DNA of 64,000 nucleotides from Gammaproteobacteria bacterium (GTDB lineage: Bacteria; Pseudomonadota; Gammaproteobacteria; Pseudomonadales; Azotimanducaceae), in the NCBI GenBank assembly GCA_026707945.1, contig JAPOVV010000038.1, forward strand, positions 1 through 64,000, read 5' to 3'. Within the stretch, counting starts at the first letter, position 1. Each line of letters opens with the position of its first letter. The position numbers and the translations under genes were made by a program. Positions 1 through 10,391 of this stretch are shown here, one piece after another. Below the pieces are notes generated by a model. The model saw nothing but the letters and a program-made list of their open reading frames with translations. It was not told where the DNA came from and did not search any database.

Positions 1-802
1 GCGCATTGTTGTACAGCAATGTCAGTTCCTCGATCATTTCTTCTGCATTGTCGGTCGCGTTCTTCATCGCGATCATGCGTGCGGCTTGTTCACAAGCCGT
101 GTTTTCTACCACTGCTTCGTAGACCTGCGACTCCAGAAATCGCTGTACTAATCCTTCGATCAGCTCTTCTGCGTCAGGTTCGTACAGGTAATCCCACATG
201 TGCTTGTAGGTGTCTTCAGGGTCTGGGTCCAACGGCAGTAGCTGTTCGATGAGCGGCCGGTGCGTCATGCTGTTGACGAACTGATTCGAGACCAGATCCA
301 ATCGATCGATGCTCCCTTCTTCGAAAAGATCAAGCATGCGCCGGATGCCACCGATCAAGCTCTCGACTTCTGGATTTTCGCCGACGTTGTTGATCGCGGC
401 GACCACGTTTCCCCCCACTGAACGGAAGAAACTAGCCGCCTTGTTCCCGACCAAAGCCAAACTAGCCGGAACGCCTTGTTGTTCCCATTTCCGGATGTCT
501 TGTATCAAGACTCGAAACATGTTCGAGTTCAAGCCGCCGCACTGCCCCTTGTCCGTGGAGATGACAATGTAGCCGATGTTCTTGACGTCGCGCGAGACCA
601 TATATTTGTGGGTATATTCCGCCGACGCGTTCGCCAAGTGTCCGATCACGTTACGAATGCGGCGCGCGTACGGTCGCGCTTCTTCCATCCGATCTTGCGT
701 CCGTCGCATTTTGCTAGCCGCCACCATCTGCATGGCACTAGTCACTTTCTGCGTGTTCTGGACGCTTCCGATCTTCTTTACGATCTCACGACCGCCAGCC
801 AT
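1..802 (-). CDS. atpG: ATP synthase F1 subunit gamma (3' end cut by window)
   Basis: Central rotor shaft of the F1F0 ATP synthase, coupling c-ring rotation to catalysis in the alpha3beta3 head on the cytoplasmic side of the inner membrane. The protein starts [20 protein letters not shown], the typical gamma N-terminal helix, and carries the GQCGGLN segment. It is open to the window edge after 267 codons, so about 20 C-terminal residues are missing compared with the usual length of about 287. The last visible residues ([14 protein letters not shown]) are the expected C-terminal coiled-coil helix. ATG start 6 nt after the atpA stop, in the same leftward operon; atpD and atpC should follow beyond position 1. 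Confidence 0.97.
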   Translation of the reverse strand, partial: MAGGREIVKKIGSVQNTQKVTSAMQMVAASKMRRTQDRMEEARPYARRIRNVIGHLANASAEYTHKYMVSRDVKNIGYIVISTDKGQCGGLNSNMFRVLIQDIRKWEQQGVPASLALVGNKAASFFRSVGGNVVAAINNVGENPEVESLIGGIRRMLDLFEEGSIDRLDLVSNQFVNSMTHRPLIEQLLPLDPDPEDTYKHMWDYLYEPDAEELIEGLVQRFLESQVYEAVVENTACEQAARMIAMKNATDNAEEMIEELTLLYNNA

Positions 803-808
803 CTTGTG

Positions 809-2362
809 TTACTCGTCCGCGTACGAATGGGTTTTGACGAATTCTTCCAGCGCTTCACGCAGGAACGCTTCGATCTCGTCTGAATAGTCACCCGAATCAG
901 TGATTTGCTGCATCCACTCGGCGTGGTTCGTGTTCATGTGGTCGAGAAGATCGCGCTCGAAATCCAGCACCCGGTTGACCGGCACCCCGTTGAGATACCC
1001 TTCGTTGGCCGCGAACAGCGCAACGCCCATTTCCGATACCGTCATTGGTGAGAACTGGGGTTGCTTCATCAGCTCCTCAACGCGTTGCCCATGTTCTAAC
1101 TGGGAGCGCGTTGCTTCATCCAGGTCGGATGCGAACTGTGAGAACGCTGCCAATTCGCGATACTGCGCCAGCGCGAGTTTGATGCCGCCCGAGATCTTCT
1201 TCATAAACGGCACCTGTGCAGCACCGCCTACTCGAGATACTGAAATACCTGGGCTCATTGCAGGTCGAATCCCTGCGTTGAAGCGATCGGTCTCAAGGAA
1301 GATTTGACCGTCGGTAATCGAAATGACGTTCGTTGGTACGAACGCGGACACGTCGCCAGCTTGCGTTTCGATGATGGGCAGCGCCGTTAGCGATCCTGAT
1401 TGACCCTTCACTTCACCATTGGTGAACTGCTCCACGTAGTCAGGATTGACCTTCGCCGCTCGTTCAAGTAGTCGCGAATGGAGATAAAAGATATCGCCGG
1501 GATACGCCTCGCGCCCTGGCGGTCGGCGTAACAGCAACGAAACTTGGCGATACGCCCACGCCTGCTTTGTCAGGTCGTCATAAATGATCAGAGCGTCTTC
1601 GCCGCGGTCTCGGAAGTACTCGCCCATCGCACAGCCAGAGTAAGGCGAGATGTAGAGCATCGGGGCCGGGTCAGCCGCGGCGGCGGCGACCACCACGGTG
1701 TGATCCATCGCGCCGTGCTCTTCAAATGTGCGTACGATGTTCGCAATCGTCGACATCTTTTGCCCGATCGCTACGTAGACACACTTGATGCCCGTACCTT
1801 TCTGATTGATGACGGTGTCAACCGCAAGCGCAGTTTTACCGATCTGGCGATCCCCAATGATGAGCTCCCTCTGGCCACGCCCGATTGGAATCATTGAGTC
1901 GATACATTTGACGCCAGTCTGCACAGGTTGGTCCACGCTTTGCCTAGCGATGACGCCTGGTGCGACTTTCTCCACCGGTGAGGACGCGGTCGCTTCGATG
2001 GGGCCTTTGCCGTCAATGGGATTCCCGAGCGCGTCGACGACTCGACCCAGCAATTCAGGTCCCGTCGGAACTTCAACAATTCGCTGCGTGCATCTAGCCG
2101 TCATTCCTTCCGAGAGATGCTTGTAGTCACCGAGGACGACTGCACCGACGGAATCGCGTTCCAGGTTCATCGCCATGCCATAGACACCGCCTGGGAACTC
2201 GATCATCTCGCCGTATTGTGCGTCCGCTAAGCCATGGATACGCACGATCCCGTCTGACACGGATACGATCGTTCCTTGGTTTTGCGGCTGCGAACTGATG
2301 TCCAGATTCGCAATTCGATCCTTGATCAGATCGCTAATTTCTGAGGGATTGAGTGTGTTCAT
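809..2362 (-). CDS. atpA: ATP synthase F1 subunit alpha
   Basis: Non-catalytic nucleotide-binding subunit of the F1 head, 517 residues (family about 513). The N-terminal beta-barrel is followed by the nucleotide-binding domain with a P-loop reading GDRQIGKT near residue 169; most bacterial alphas have GDRQTGKT, so the Thr to Ile change is a small oddity. The segment [21 protein letters not shown] and the alpha signature [17 protein letters not shown] are intact. ATG start, 15 nt after the atpH stop, in the standard order between atpH and atpG. Confidence 0.99.
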   Translation of the reverse strand: MNTLNPSEISDLIKDRIANLDISSQPQNQGTIVSVSDGIVRIHGLADAQYGEMIEFPGGVYGMAMNLERDSVGAVVLGDYKHLSEGMTARCTQRIVEVPTGPELLGRVVDALGNPIDGKGPIEATASSPVEKVAPGVIARQSVDQPVQTGVKCIDSMIPIGRGQRELIIGDRQIGKTALAVDTVINQKGTGIKCVYVAIGQKMSTIANIVRTFEEHGAMDHTVVVAAAAADPAPMLYISPYSGCAMGEYFRDRGEDALIIYDDLTKQAWAYRQVSLLLRRPPGREAYPGDIFYLHSRLLERAAKVNPDYVEQFTNGEVKGQSGSLTALPIIETQAGDVSAFVPTNVISITDGQIFLETDRFNAGIRPAMSPGISVSRVGGAAQVPFMKKISGGIKLALAQYRELAAFSQFASDLDEATRSQLEHGQRVEELMKQPQFSPMTVSEMGVALFAANEGYLNGVPVNRVLDFERDLLDHMNTNHAEWMQQITDSGDYSDEIEAFLREALEEFVKTHSYADE

Positions 2363-2377
2363 GTATTTCGCTCGTAT

Positions 2378-2920
2378 TTAGGCGCGAGTGAGCGCCTCTT
2401 GCATTTTTGCCAATTTACCGCGGACTGAGCCGTCCACTACAGAGTCGCCCGCTCGAATAAACGCGCCTCCCATCAAGCTGGGATCAAGTTCGGTAGTCAC
2501 GGAGACGTCACGGTCAAACCGTTTACGTAGTGCGGCCTCAAACATTGCTTGCTGATCAGGAGATAGCGGTACCGCCGAAGTAATCGTCACATCTAGGATC
2601 TTGCTGTCTTCCGCCTTGCGGGCTTCAAACAGCGCTGCGATGTCTGCCAGTAAATCCAATCGATGGTTCTCCGCTAGCACGGAAACGAAGCGCCGGACCT
2701 CCTCAGGCGCGTTTGATTCGCCCAGCAAGCCATTCAGCGTATGCGATTTCTGTCCGTGGGCGATGACCTGCGATCCGATCAATTCCCGAATTTCAGGGGT
2801 TTTCCCGGCTTCGACCAGAAGTTCCAGCGCTGAAGACCAAACGTCTACACGACCGGCTTGCTTCGCCAATTCGTAAGCCGCGTTGGCATACGGTCTGGCG
2901 AGAGTCGCGAGTTCTGCCAT
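2378..2920 (-). CDS. atpH: ATP synthase F1 subunit delta
   Basis: Delta (OSCP-like) subunit, 180 residues, normal length. It joins the peripheral b-subunit stalk to the top of the F1 head so that the stator resists rotation. The N-terminal helical domain starts AELATLARPYANAAYELAKQ, the usual delta opening, and the C-terminal part has the family motif region around DPSLMGGAFIRAGDSVVDGS. ATG start 3 nt after the atpF stop; position between atpF and atpA confirms the call. Confidence 0.97.
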   Translation of the reverse strand: MAELATLARPYANAAYELAKQAGRVDVWSSALELLVEAGKTPEIRELIGSQVIAHGQKSHTLNGLLGESNAPEEVRRFVSVLAENHRLDLLADIAALFEARKAEDSKILDVTITSAVPLSPDQQAMFEAALRKRFDRDVSVTTELDPSLMGGAFIRAGDSVVDGSVRGKLAKMQEALTRA

Positions 2921-2923
2921 TGC

Positions 2924-3394
2924 TTAGAGTTCTGCGGCCAGTTTTTCTAACAACTCGCGATGCTTATCGCCGTCGATATTCGTTTCCAAGATTTTTTCGG
3001 CGCCTTGGACCGCGAGTGCCGCCACGTCGCTCCGCAATGCTTCGCGAATCCGATTGGCTTCCTGTTCGATTTCCGCGACACCTGCCGCTTTCAACCGTTC
3101 GCCTTCTTCTCGAGCCTCGGTCTTCGCGGCCTCTACCATCGATGTCGCCTGACTTCGAGCCTGATCAAGAATGGTCTGTGCTTCGTGGCGCGCATTGCGC
3201 ATGATCTCGTCCGCTTGCTGTTCGGCTTGCGCCAGATCGCGCGCCGCCGTTTCAGCGTTTTCGATACCGTCAGCGATCGTTTGCTGCCGGGTACGAATCG
3301 CATTCACGAGTGGTGGCCAAATAAAGTACCAACACGACCATGTGAATATGAAGAATGCGATCGAACTCCAGAGTATCGTGATGTTGATGTTCAT
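2924..3394 (-). CDS. atpF: ATP synthase F0 subunit b
   Basis: Peripheral stalk subunit, 156 residues, same length as in E. coli. One N-terminal membrane helix (about residues 7-27, with a WPP motif at its end) is followed by a long charged, Ala/Glu-rich helix typical of the b-dimer coiled coil. It starts MNINITILWSSIAFFIFTW; many gammaproteobacterial b subunits start MNxNxTxxG. It anchors delta and alpha to the a subunit. ATG start, 56 nt downstream of atpE. Confidence 0.97.
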   Translation of the reverse strand: MNINITILWSSIAFFIFTWSCWYFIWPPLVNAIRTRQQTIADGIENAETAARDLAQAEQQADEIMRNARHEAQTILDQARSQATSMVEAAKTEAREEGERLKAAGVAEIEQEANRIREALRSDVAALAVQGAEKILETNIDGDKHRELLEKLAAEL

Positions 3395-3450
3395 GGGCGA
3401 CCTACGATTTAGTAACTATGGTCCAGTACGTGGCGGTGTTCAAGGTTGTC

Positions 3451-3705
<255 letters not shown>

Positions 3706-3711
3706 CTAATG

Positions 3712-4572
<861 letters not shown>

Positions 4573-4968
4573 TTATGCGCTCGTTCTATTACTCATATGT
4601 GCTGGTCGCAACAACGAAAGTGCAATCGGCACGAATGTCATCACCACGATCCCTAGACCAGCGCCAATCAAATAAGGCATCGTCGCCGGTTTAAACAGCA
4701 AAAGCACGCAAATAACGGCGAACGCTATAACGATGGAGCGAAGCATGCCGAACATGACAAGTGCCCCGGGGTTCGCATTTCGCATGATGAGCGTGATAAC
4801 CGAGTTTGGAAGTACCACGGCTAGTGCGCCAATCGTTACATAAGGCGCATGCACTGGTACGGTCAGTGCGGAAAGAGCAAGAACAACGGCGACGGCGACT
4901 AGTTGGCATAGCACAAAAAGCACTAATCGCCTGTCGTCGCTTGATGCGCCGGAAGAAGAATCTAACAA
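4573..4968 (-). CDS. atpI: ATP synthase accessory protein I
   Basis: Small membrane protein, 131 residues, usually first in the atp operon and helping c-ring assembly. Four hydrophobic helices are visible (LVLFVLCQLVAVAVVLALSA, ITIGALAVVLP-like, the AFAVICVLLLF region, and GAGLGIVVMTFVPIALSLL). The frame has no ATG or GTG; TTG at 4968 is the best start, and an ATT at 5010 is an alternative. The sequence family is weakly conserved, so the call rests on position directly before atpB, size and topology. Confidence 0.85.
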   Translation of the reverse strand: MLDSSSGASSDDRRLVLFVLCQLVAVAVVLALSALTVPVHAPYVTIGALAVVLPNSVITLIMRNANPGALVMFGMLRSIVIAFAVICVLLLFKPATMPYLIGAGLGIVVMTFVPIALSLLRPAHMSNRTSA

Positions 4969-5061
4969 GTGGAGCGGTCGGTTCGAAGAGCTGCCGAATC
5001 GATGTTTAATGCGATGGTTTTTAACGCTGGAGCGACTTTCCGCCCCTAAAAAACCGTGCGA

Positions 5062-5067
5062 ATTATA
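5062..5067 (-). promoter_or_regulatory. possible -10 element for the atp operon
   Basis: The bottom strand reads a perfect TATAAT about 95 nt upstream of the atpI TTG. No good -35 is present at 16-18 nt spacing, so this is a candidate only. It is the best -10-like match seen in the gap between atpI and the rightward phosphoesterase gene. Confidence 0.4.
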
Positions 5068-5261
5068 GGTATGGCGATCTCTTGGACTTCGCGTCTGACA
5101 AGATCAGTTTTTTGAAATTTCCGTATCGGTCGAGCCCGCTGCTCCGAAGGCTGGATAGAGACGCTTGCCTAGAACAATTTCTTGGCTTCCCGCACTTGAG
5201 AGGCATCAATTTTTGCGAGATTTTGTTTCTTTGCTTCGCGTCTGATCCTAAGATTGAGCCC

Positions 5262-5942
5262 ATGCAATCACCACTAGTAGATATCTATCGCGACGACTTA
5301 CGCGAAGTGTTGGGGCGGGGAGGCAAGACCTACCGAGCGATGTCTCTCGCGCTGGACAAGTACGGCGAAGGCGTTCTTGACGCACCCGATGAAAAGGTCA
5401 AGGTCTGGTCGGATCTCCATATCGGACACGCGAACATCATTCGTTACTGCCACCGTCCATTTCGCTCCGCCGAGGAGATGGATGCCGCGCTCTGGACGAA
5501 CTGGCAGTTGGGTGTTGAACAGGGTGAAACGCTCGTCTGTGTTGGCGACATTTGGTTCGGAGGCGCTTCGGTGCCAAGGCCGGTCCCGAAGGGCCATCAG
5601 AAAATTCTGGTTCTCGGCAATCACGACTTAACGAAGGGCGGGAACGTGAGAGTCACGGAGTTTGACCAAGTGAAAGCAGTATTGACCTCCCTAGGCGACC
5701 CGCCTCTCGTATTCACCCATCTTCCTTTGCCGAATGTTCCTCCCGGGATTGTTAACGTCCACGGACATACTCACGAGAAGATCGCCTCGCCGGAATCACC
5801 GCACATCAACGTCTCGGTCGAGCAACTCGAGTATCGACCCATTGTTTTGTCGCGCTTACGCAAGCTGGCCCGCGCAATTCTCGCGGGTATCGCTCCTGAT
5901 GGCGATACCACCCTCAAACGCGTACAACAAATCGAACAATAA
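5262..5942 (+). CDS. calcineurin-like metallophosphoesterase
   Basis: Predicted two-metal phosphoesterase of 226 residues. All signature motifs of the family are in order: WSDLHIGH (Asp51, His53), VGDIWFGG, LGNHD, FTHLPL and NVHGHTHEK. The frame is open upstream to 5082, but ATG 5262 gives the best N-terminus. It resembles small phosphoesterases of the AQ_1575 type, whose substrates are not established. It sits alone, divergent from atpI, within an accessory block that separates atpI from parB. Substrate unknown. Confidence 0.85.
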   Translation: MQSPLVDIYRDDLREVLGRGGKTYRAMSLALDKYGEGVLDAPDEKVKVWSDLHIGHANIIRYCHRPFRSAEEMDAALWTNWQLGVEQGETLVCVGDIWFGGASVPRPVPKGHQKILVLGNHDLTKGGNVRVTEFDQVKAVLTSLGDPPLVFTHLPLPNVPPGIVNVHGHTHEKIASPESPHINVSVEQLEYRPIVLSRLRKLARAILAGIAPDGDTTLKRVQQIEQ

Positions 5943-6120
5943 CCGTTTATTGTGACTCGCGATGCAGCTAGTTTCCTGCGTGCGCGATGGTCTTAGAGAT
6001 ACCGGAACATCAACCGCTAGAAATTAATTTCACCTGATGATCCATTAGCGCATGGGTTCTGCAGTCCGGCCTATGCAACATAAACGCGAGACCATTGCGA
6101 TGACATAAAGCGATGAACTT

Positions 6121-6468
6121 CTACGCTCCTCGCTTAATAGCTGTTTCCAAGGTAAATTCGTAGTATGTAATCGCCTCCGACAGCGCGAACTTCTCCTTTA
6201 CGAACTCGATCTTTGGTTCATGTTTCGCCAACGACCCTTCAACGAAATTCGCGCCGAGTTGTGGCCATCGCGTTAGAAACGGCATCTTCCACCCGGGTCG
6301 TGGTTCAAGTTCTTCAGTGGTTAGTTCGGGTTTGAGCTCGAGCAAGCGATATAAGGCTCGAACGACTGACTTTACTGCCTCGTTTGCTTGTCCTGTTCTC
6401 ATTGAGCCCTGAGCTTCTACAAACAAATCCCGTAGTTGATCGTCCTGTACTTGGTCGGGTCTAGCCAT
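6121..6468 (-). CDS. hypothetical protein, partner of LLM oxidoreductase
   Basis: A soluble protein of 115 residues that I do not recognise. It is helical in appearance: an N-terminal segment with evenly spaced Leu and Ala (DQLRDLFVEAQGSMRTGQ, then AVKSVVRALYRLLEL), a short Pro/Arg/Trp turn (EPRPGWKMPFLTRWPQLG), and a C-terminal acidic-hydrophobic helix. ATG start only 2 nt after the stop of the upstream flavin oxidoreductase gene, so the two are almost certainly cotranscribed and may act together. No signal peptide, cysteines or membrane segments. Confidence 0.75.
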   Translation of the reverse strand: MARPDQVQDDQLRDLFVEAQGSMRTGQANEAVKSVVRALYRLLELKPELTTEELEPRPGWKMPFLTRWPQLGANFVEGSLAKHEPKIEFVKEKFALSEAITYYEFTLETAIKRGA

Positions 6469-6470
6469 CG

Positions 6471-7715
6471 TCAGATGCTCGAATTGATCGGGAAGTCAAC
6501 AGACGCCAACTGTTCTTCGCGCCACGCCTTATGGTTGGTTTCGTGTCGTTCCTTGAATTCTGGCAAGATTTCCTTGCCGAACAGTTCAATTGATTCCATG
6601 ATGTGTTCGTGCTTGCGATCGCCGCATTGTGCGACGAAGATCATGACGTCTAGGTTGTTTTCTTCATAAGTCAACAGCATCTCGCGCACTCGATCCACCG
6701 TCCCGACTGCGGTGCCAGTCCGAGCCGCTCGGTAAAGGGCACGTTGAACCTCTTCTTCTGGTTCGTCTTTGCGGATGTCTTCTTCTTTCACGAACCCGGT
6801 TTTGGCTGACAGCGTGTTCTGCTTCTTATTGCTCTCAAGGAAGCTGTCGTAGATGTTCTTTTCACCCGGTTGATGTTTACCGCCAGTAATCGGGTTGTAG
6901 TAGTACCCCAGTGAGTGCGAAAAGAAAGCAGGACCGTTTGCGCTCCGTTCTAGTGCTTCCTGGTCAGTCTGACCCATCATAAAGGTCGTAAGAACCGCTA
7001 AGCCCGGATTGATCGCATGTCCGATCGGGTAGCACTCTTCCCGAATAATGCGGTAGTACTCATTGGTGCGTTCCGCTAGTTCCTCAGGCGTTTCAAATCC
7101 GAAGCCAAGACTCCCCATCCCAAATCGTGCCGCTAACATCGTGGTTTCACGCCGCGACGCAGCAACCCACAACGGCGGATGCGGATCCTGTTGGGGCTTT
7201 GGAATCACGTTGCGTGGCGGCATTGAAAAGAACTGCCCCTGGAAACCTTGATAAGGCGTCTGCACCATCATGTTTGCAGCTTCTCGGGTGCATTCTTCCC
7301 ACATTGCCTTTTTCTGTTCGCGTTCGACTTCAAACCCGCCCATTTCCATTGTTGACGCAGATTCTCCTGTGCCGAACTCGACGCGCCCATCGGACAGCAA
7401 GTCAAGTGCGGAGATGCGTTCGGCAACTCGTGCGGGATGGTTGTAACCGGGCGGCATCAAAACGATGCCATGCCCCAACCGAATGTTCTTCGTTCGCTGC
7501 GACAGTGCCGCCATCAACATTTCTGGCGCAGACGAATGCGAGTATTCCTCTAGAAAGTGGTGCTCAACCTCAAATACGTAGTCGAACCCTAAACTATCAG
7601 CGAGCTCGACTTGATCCAACATGTCATGATAGATTTTGTGTTCATCCTCGGGATTCCACTGCGGCTGTCCAGCCGGTTTCGGAAGCTGCAATTCGTAAAA
7701 CAGGCCAAATTTCAA
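6471..7715 (-). CDS. LLM-class (luciferase-like) flavin-dependent oxidoreductase
   Basis: Predicted FMNH2/F420-type monooxygenase with the luciferase TIM-barrel fold, 414 residues. It starts KFGLFYELQLPKP and has the family landmarks VEHHFLEEYSHSSAPEML, IRLGHGIVLMPPGYNHP (pterin/flavin pocket) and DLLSDGRVEFGTGES. The start is TTG at 7715 with a strong GAGGAG 7 nt upstream, so TTG use is well supported here. Similar proteins degrade alkanes, sulfonates or aromatic compounds; the substrate cannot be read from sequence. Followed 2 nt later by the 115-residue unknown. Confidence 0.9.
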   Translation of the reverse strand: MKFGLFYELQLPKPAGQPQWNPEDEHKIYHDMLDQVELADSLGFDYVFEVEHHFLEEYSHSSAPEMLMAALSQRTKNIRLGHGIVLMPPGYNHPARVAERISALDLLSDGRVEFGTGESASTMEMGGFEVEREQKKAMWEECTREAANMMVQTPYQGFQGQFFSMPPRNVIPKPQQDPHPPLWVAASRRETTMLAARFGMGSLGFGFETPEELAERTNEYYRIIREECYPIGHAINPGLAVLTTFMMGQTDQEALERSANGPAFFSHSLGYYYNPITGGKHQPGEKNIYDSFLESNKKQNTLSAKTGFVKEEDIRKDEPEEEVQRALYRAARTGTAVGTVDRVREMLLTYEENNLDVMIFVAQCGDRKHEHIMESIELFGKEILPEFKERHETNHKAWREEQLASVDFPINSSI

Positions 7716-7860
7716 ACTAGATCTCCTCGGATAAGTACTTACGCCGCTTACGCCGATTGTCTAACGACGGCCAGCGGTGAACTCTCTGCTTTGACTATTA
7801 AACCAGCAAGCAACCCGCGTGGCTATGCTCTACACCTGCAGAACCAGAAGAAATGTTGCG

Positions 7861-8457
7861 ATGCAAATTGCGAGGCACGGTTGGATTGAGGTCATTACCG
7901 GCGTCATGTTCAGCGGAAAGTCTGAAGAACTCATCCGACGCGCACGACGCGCACTAATTGCTGGACGTCGCATTCAACTGTTCAAATCAATACTTGACGA
8001 CCGATACGGCGGGCAATTTCGTATTTCTTCGCACGACGGACGTCAGATAGATGCTGAACCCGTGTCTCACTCCAAGCAGATCGCAGAGAAAGTCAAAGCG
8101 GATAGCGAGGTCATCGCAATCGATGAAGCCCAGTTTCTGGATGATGGCATCTGTGAAGTCGTGGATGCACTGGCTAATTCCGGGAAACGTGTCATCCTGG
8201 TAGGCACGGACATGGATTTTCGCGGTCAGCCATTTGGGCCAATGGGTTTACTATTGGCGTGTGCAGATGAAATCGACAAGCTCAACGCGATCTGCGTCGT
8301 ATGCGGCGATCCGGCAACAAGAAACCAGCGATTAATCGATGGCAAACCAGCGCCTGCGGACGCGCCAACTATTTACGTTGGCGGATCAGAGTCCTACGAA
8401 GCAAGATGCCGTCGATGCCACGAAGTGCCAGTTTCCGACGCGACCCAAGCTGAGTGA
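7861..8457 (+). CDS. tdk: thymidine kinase (type II)
   Basis: Salvage enzyme phosphorylating thymidine to dTMP with ATP, 198 residues from ATG 7861 (the frame is open to 7819, but the family starts about ten residues before the P-loop). Motifs: P-loop GVMFSGKSEELIRRARR, the Walker B-like AIDEAQF, the lasso/substrate segment, and a zinc site of two CxxC pairs (CVVCGD and CRRCHE). Single gene between two leftward units. Confidence 0.95.
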   Translation: MQIARHGWIEVITGVMFSGKSEELIRRARRALIAGRRIQLFKSILDDRYGGQFRISSHDGRQIDAEPVSHSKQIAEKVKADSEVIAIDEAQFLDDGICEVVDALANSGKRVILVGTDMDFRGQPFGPMGLLLACADEIDKLNAICVVCGDPATRNQRLIDGKPAPADAPTIYVGGSESYEARCRRCHEVPVSDATQAE

Positions 8458-8475
8458 GATAGGGCGGCAAAGTCG

Positions 8476-8507
8476 AAAGGAATCGCAAGCAACGTCGCGA
8501 TTTCTTT
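8476..8507. terminator. bidirectional hairpin between tdk and the formyltransferase
   Basis: AAAGGAATCGC and GCGATTTCTTT pair over 11 positions (one G-U) around a 10-nt loop, in the short gap between two convergent genes. The 3' arm ends in a short T run on the top strand and the 5' arm gives the same on the bottom strand, so it could end both transcripts. Confidence 0.6.
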
Positions 8508-8515
8508 AGCAAGTC

Positions 8516-9433
8516 CTACTTCCCCAGTACGTCTCCAACCTTTATAGCTACTGATTCAATGAATTCCGGGACGTGGACTTTCCCTCCACCCGTGGGCCGC
8601 ACTCGAAGTATGTCTATGCTGCCTCCATCTGCGGCTACTTCTATGCAGTCCTCCTTGATTGCAACAACTTGACCGGGGTTAGAGTCGTCTGAGTCACCCC
8701 GACGACTATCAAAGATCTGCAGCCGCTCACCTTTAAACAACGTCCACGCTCCAGGTTGCGGGTTACAGCCTCTGATTAGGTTGTACACCTCGTCGACAGG
8801 TTTCGTCCAGTCAATCTCCGCTTGCTCCGCCCGGCACCAACCTTCGTAGGTTCCGGCTTCCGGATCCTGTTCTATCCGAGGTGCATCCCCGTTACGCACT
8901 AGGTCGACCGATTCCATCATGGCATCTACGCCTATGGGGTAAAGATGGTTGAAATAGACGCTCCCCAGCGTGTCGTCCGGTCCTATCGCGACTTCCTTCT
9001 GCATAAGGATCGGACCGGTGTCGAGACCATCGTCCGGCCAAAATATGCTCAATCCGGTCTTCTCTTCGCCAAAAATGATGGGCCAGTTAATCGAACTGGG
9101 TCCCTTATGCATAGGTAGCAGCGAAGGGTGATACTGAATGGTGCCATGGGTCGGAATATTTAGCACGGTCTCAGGTACGAACAGCGTAACGTACGCCATC
9201 ACACACAAGTCTGGATTCAGTTCACTCACCTGCTCACGTACAGACTCGCGTCGAAACGACTTAGGCTGAATTACTGGTAGATCGTTCTCAATGGCACATT
9301 CCTTTAGCGGGTCTTGCGAACCACTGTCGCCATCCGGCGCTGTAAACACACCGACAACCTCTTCGTCCCGTTCGAGAAGCGCCTCCAGGACAGATCTTCC
9401 GAAAGCCTGTTGGCCATTTACGATGATTCTCAC
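8516..9433 (-). CDS. formyltetrahydrofolate hydrolase/dehydrogenase N-domain-like formyltransferase
   Basis: A stand-alone formyltransferase-fold protein, 305 residues, with a GTG start. It is closer to the N-terminal hydrolase domain of 10-formyl-THF dehydrogenase (ALDH1L) than to Fmt: MRIIVNGQQAFGRSV, EVVGVFTAPDGD, YHPSLLPMHKGPSSINW, IFWPDDGLDTGPILMQKE and the C-terminal IRGCNPQPGAWT all fit that family. The catalytic His (YHPSLLP) and Asp (DDGLDTG) are present; the Asn of Fmt is replaced by Gln (IQYH), where ALDH1L has Ile. A true fmt lies at 31395-32354, so this is not the initiator-tRNA enzyme. Likely a folate one-carbon or sugar-formylating enzyme; exact role unknown. Confidence 0.75.
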   Translation of the reverse strand: MRIIVNGQQAFGRSVLEALLERDEEVVGVFTAPDGDSGSQDPLKECAIENDLPVIQPKSFRRESVREQVSELNPDLCVMAYVTLFVPETVLNIPTHGTIQYHPSLLPMHKGPSSINWPIIFGEEKTGLSIFWPDDGLDTGPILMQKEVAIGPDDTLGSVYFNHLYPIGVDAMMESVDLVRNGDAPRIEQDPEAGTYEGWCRAEQAEIDWTKPVDEVYNLIRGCNPQPGAWTLFKGERLQIFDSRRGDSDDSNPGQVVAIKEDCIEVAADGGSIDILRVRPTGGGKVHVPEFIESVAIKVGDVLGK

Positions 9434-9534
9434 GATTCAGTCTCTATCAATGAAAGTTCTTTAGGTCTCTTTCGCATCGACTTTGTCACGACCCGATAAT
9501 CTCGGATTTCTACCACGCCGCCTACGCCTGGAAT

Positions 9535-10386
9535 CTAGCCCGTGCCCGAGTTCTTAATCCGCTCGATAATGCTCTGCAGCTGCTCGAGGTTCCGGTATTG
9601 AATTCGCAGATAGCCGCCGCGCTTGCCTCGTTGCGTAATGTTGACACCAGCTCCTAATGCATCGGAGAGCTCTTCTTCAAGTCGCAAAGTGTCCGGGTTT
9701 GTTCGTTTCGTGACCTTCGATTTATTGTGGCGGCGGACCAGATTCTCAGTTTCCCTCACGCTCAGTCGGTTCTTCACCACTCTCTGTGCAACGCTTGGTT
9801 GCGATTGCTCTGGGAGCGCAAGCAAAGCACGTGCGGAGCCTTCTTCTAGCTCCCCGCTACGGAGAAGGTCATGCACCGATTTGTGAAGATTGAGTAGCCT
9901 GATCGAGTTGCTGATGGTCGATCGTGACTTGCCAATGGCGCTCGCAACCTCTTCCTGGGAAAAGCCGTGCTCCTCCTGCAAACTTTGCAGCGCAACCGCA
10001 GCATCGTACGGGTTTAGATCCTCGCGTTGCAGGTTTTCGACCAATGCCAGCACCATGGCTTCGCTGTCCGTGGCTTGGCGTTCGATGATTGGTACCGCTG
10101 GCAAGCCTGCTATTCGAGCTGCATGCCAACGCCGTTCACCCATGATGATCTGATAGGTACCGTCATCAATGCGCCGCACCGTAATCGGGTGCATGACGCC
10201 TTGTTGCTTGATGGACTCCGCGAATGTGGCCAGTGAGTCCTCATCAATGATCTTTCGAGGCTGGTTTGGATTCGGCTTAACCTGCGAGATTGGTACTTCC
10301 TTCAGTCCATCTCCCGACTGCGGCGATTGACTTTGCGCCACTTCCCCCAACAACGCGTCAAGACCTTTCCCGAGAGGTTTTCGCAC
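9535..10386 (-). CDS. parB: chromosome partitioning protein ParB
   Basis: CTP-dependent DNA clamp that loads at parS and spreads to organise the origin for segregation, 283 residues. N-terminal MRKPLGKGLDALLGE is the ParA-contacting tail; the CTP-binding region has GERRWHAARIAG; a helix-turn-helix follows (FSQEEVASAIGKSRSTISNS). The C-terminal dimer domain ends YRNLEQLQSIIERI. GTG start 5 nt after the parA stop. Two parS sites are in this window near gyrB. Confidence 0.98.
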   Translation of the reverse strand: MRKPLGKGLDALLGEVAQSQSPQSGDGLKEVPISQVKPNPNQPRKIIDEDSLATFAESIKQQGVMHPITVRRIDDGTYQIIMGERRWHAARIAGLPAVPIIERQATDSEAMVLALVENLQREDLNPYDAAVALQSLQEEHGFSQEEVASAIGKSRSTISNSIRLLNLHKSVHDLLRSGELEEGSARALLALPEQSQPSVAQRVVKNRLSVRETENLVRRHNKSKVTKRTNPDTLRLEEELSDALGAGVNITQRGKRGGYLRIQYRNLEQLQSIIERIKNSGTG

Positions 10387-10391
10387 GCCAG

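Noticed and set aside
2920-3412. Long top-strand frames opposite atpF and atpH
   Set aside because: They are shadows of well-recognised genes on the other strand and have no family features.
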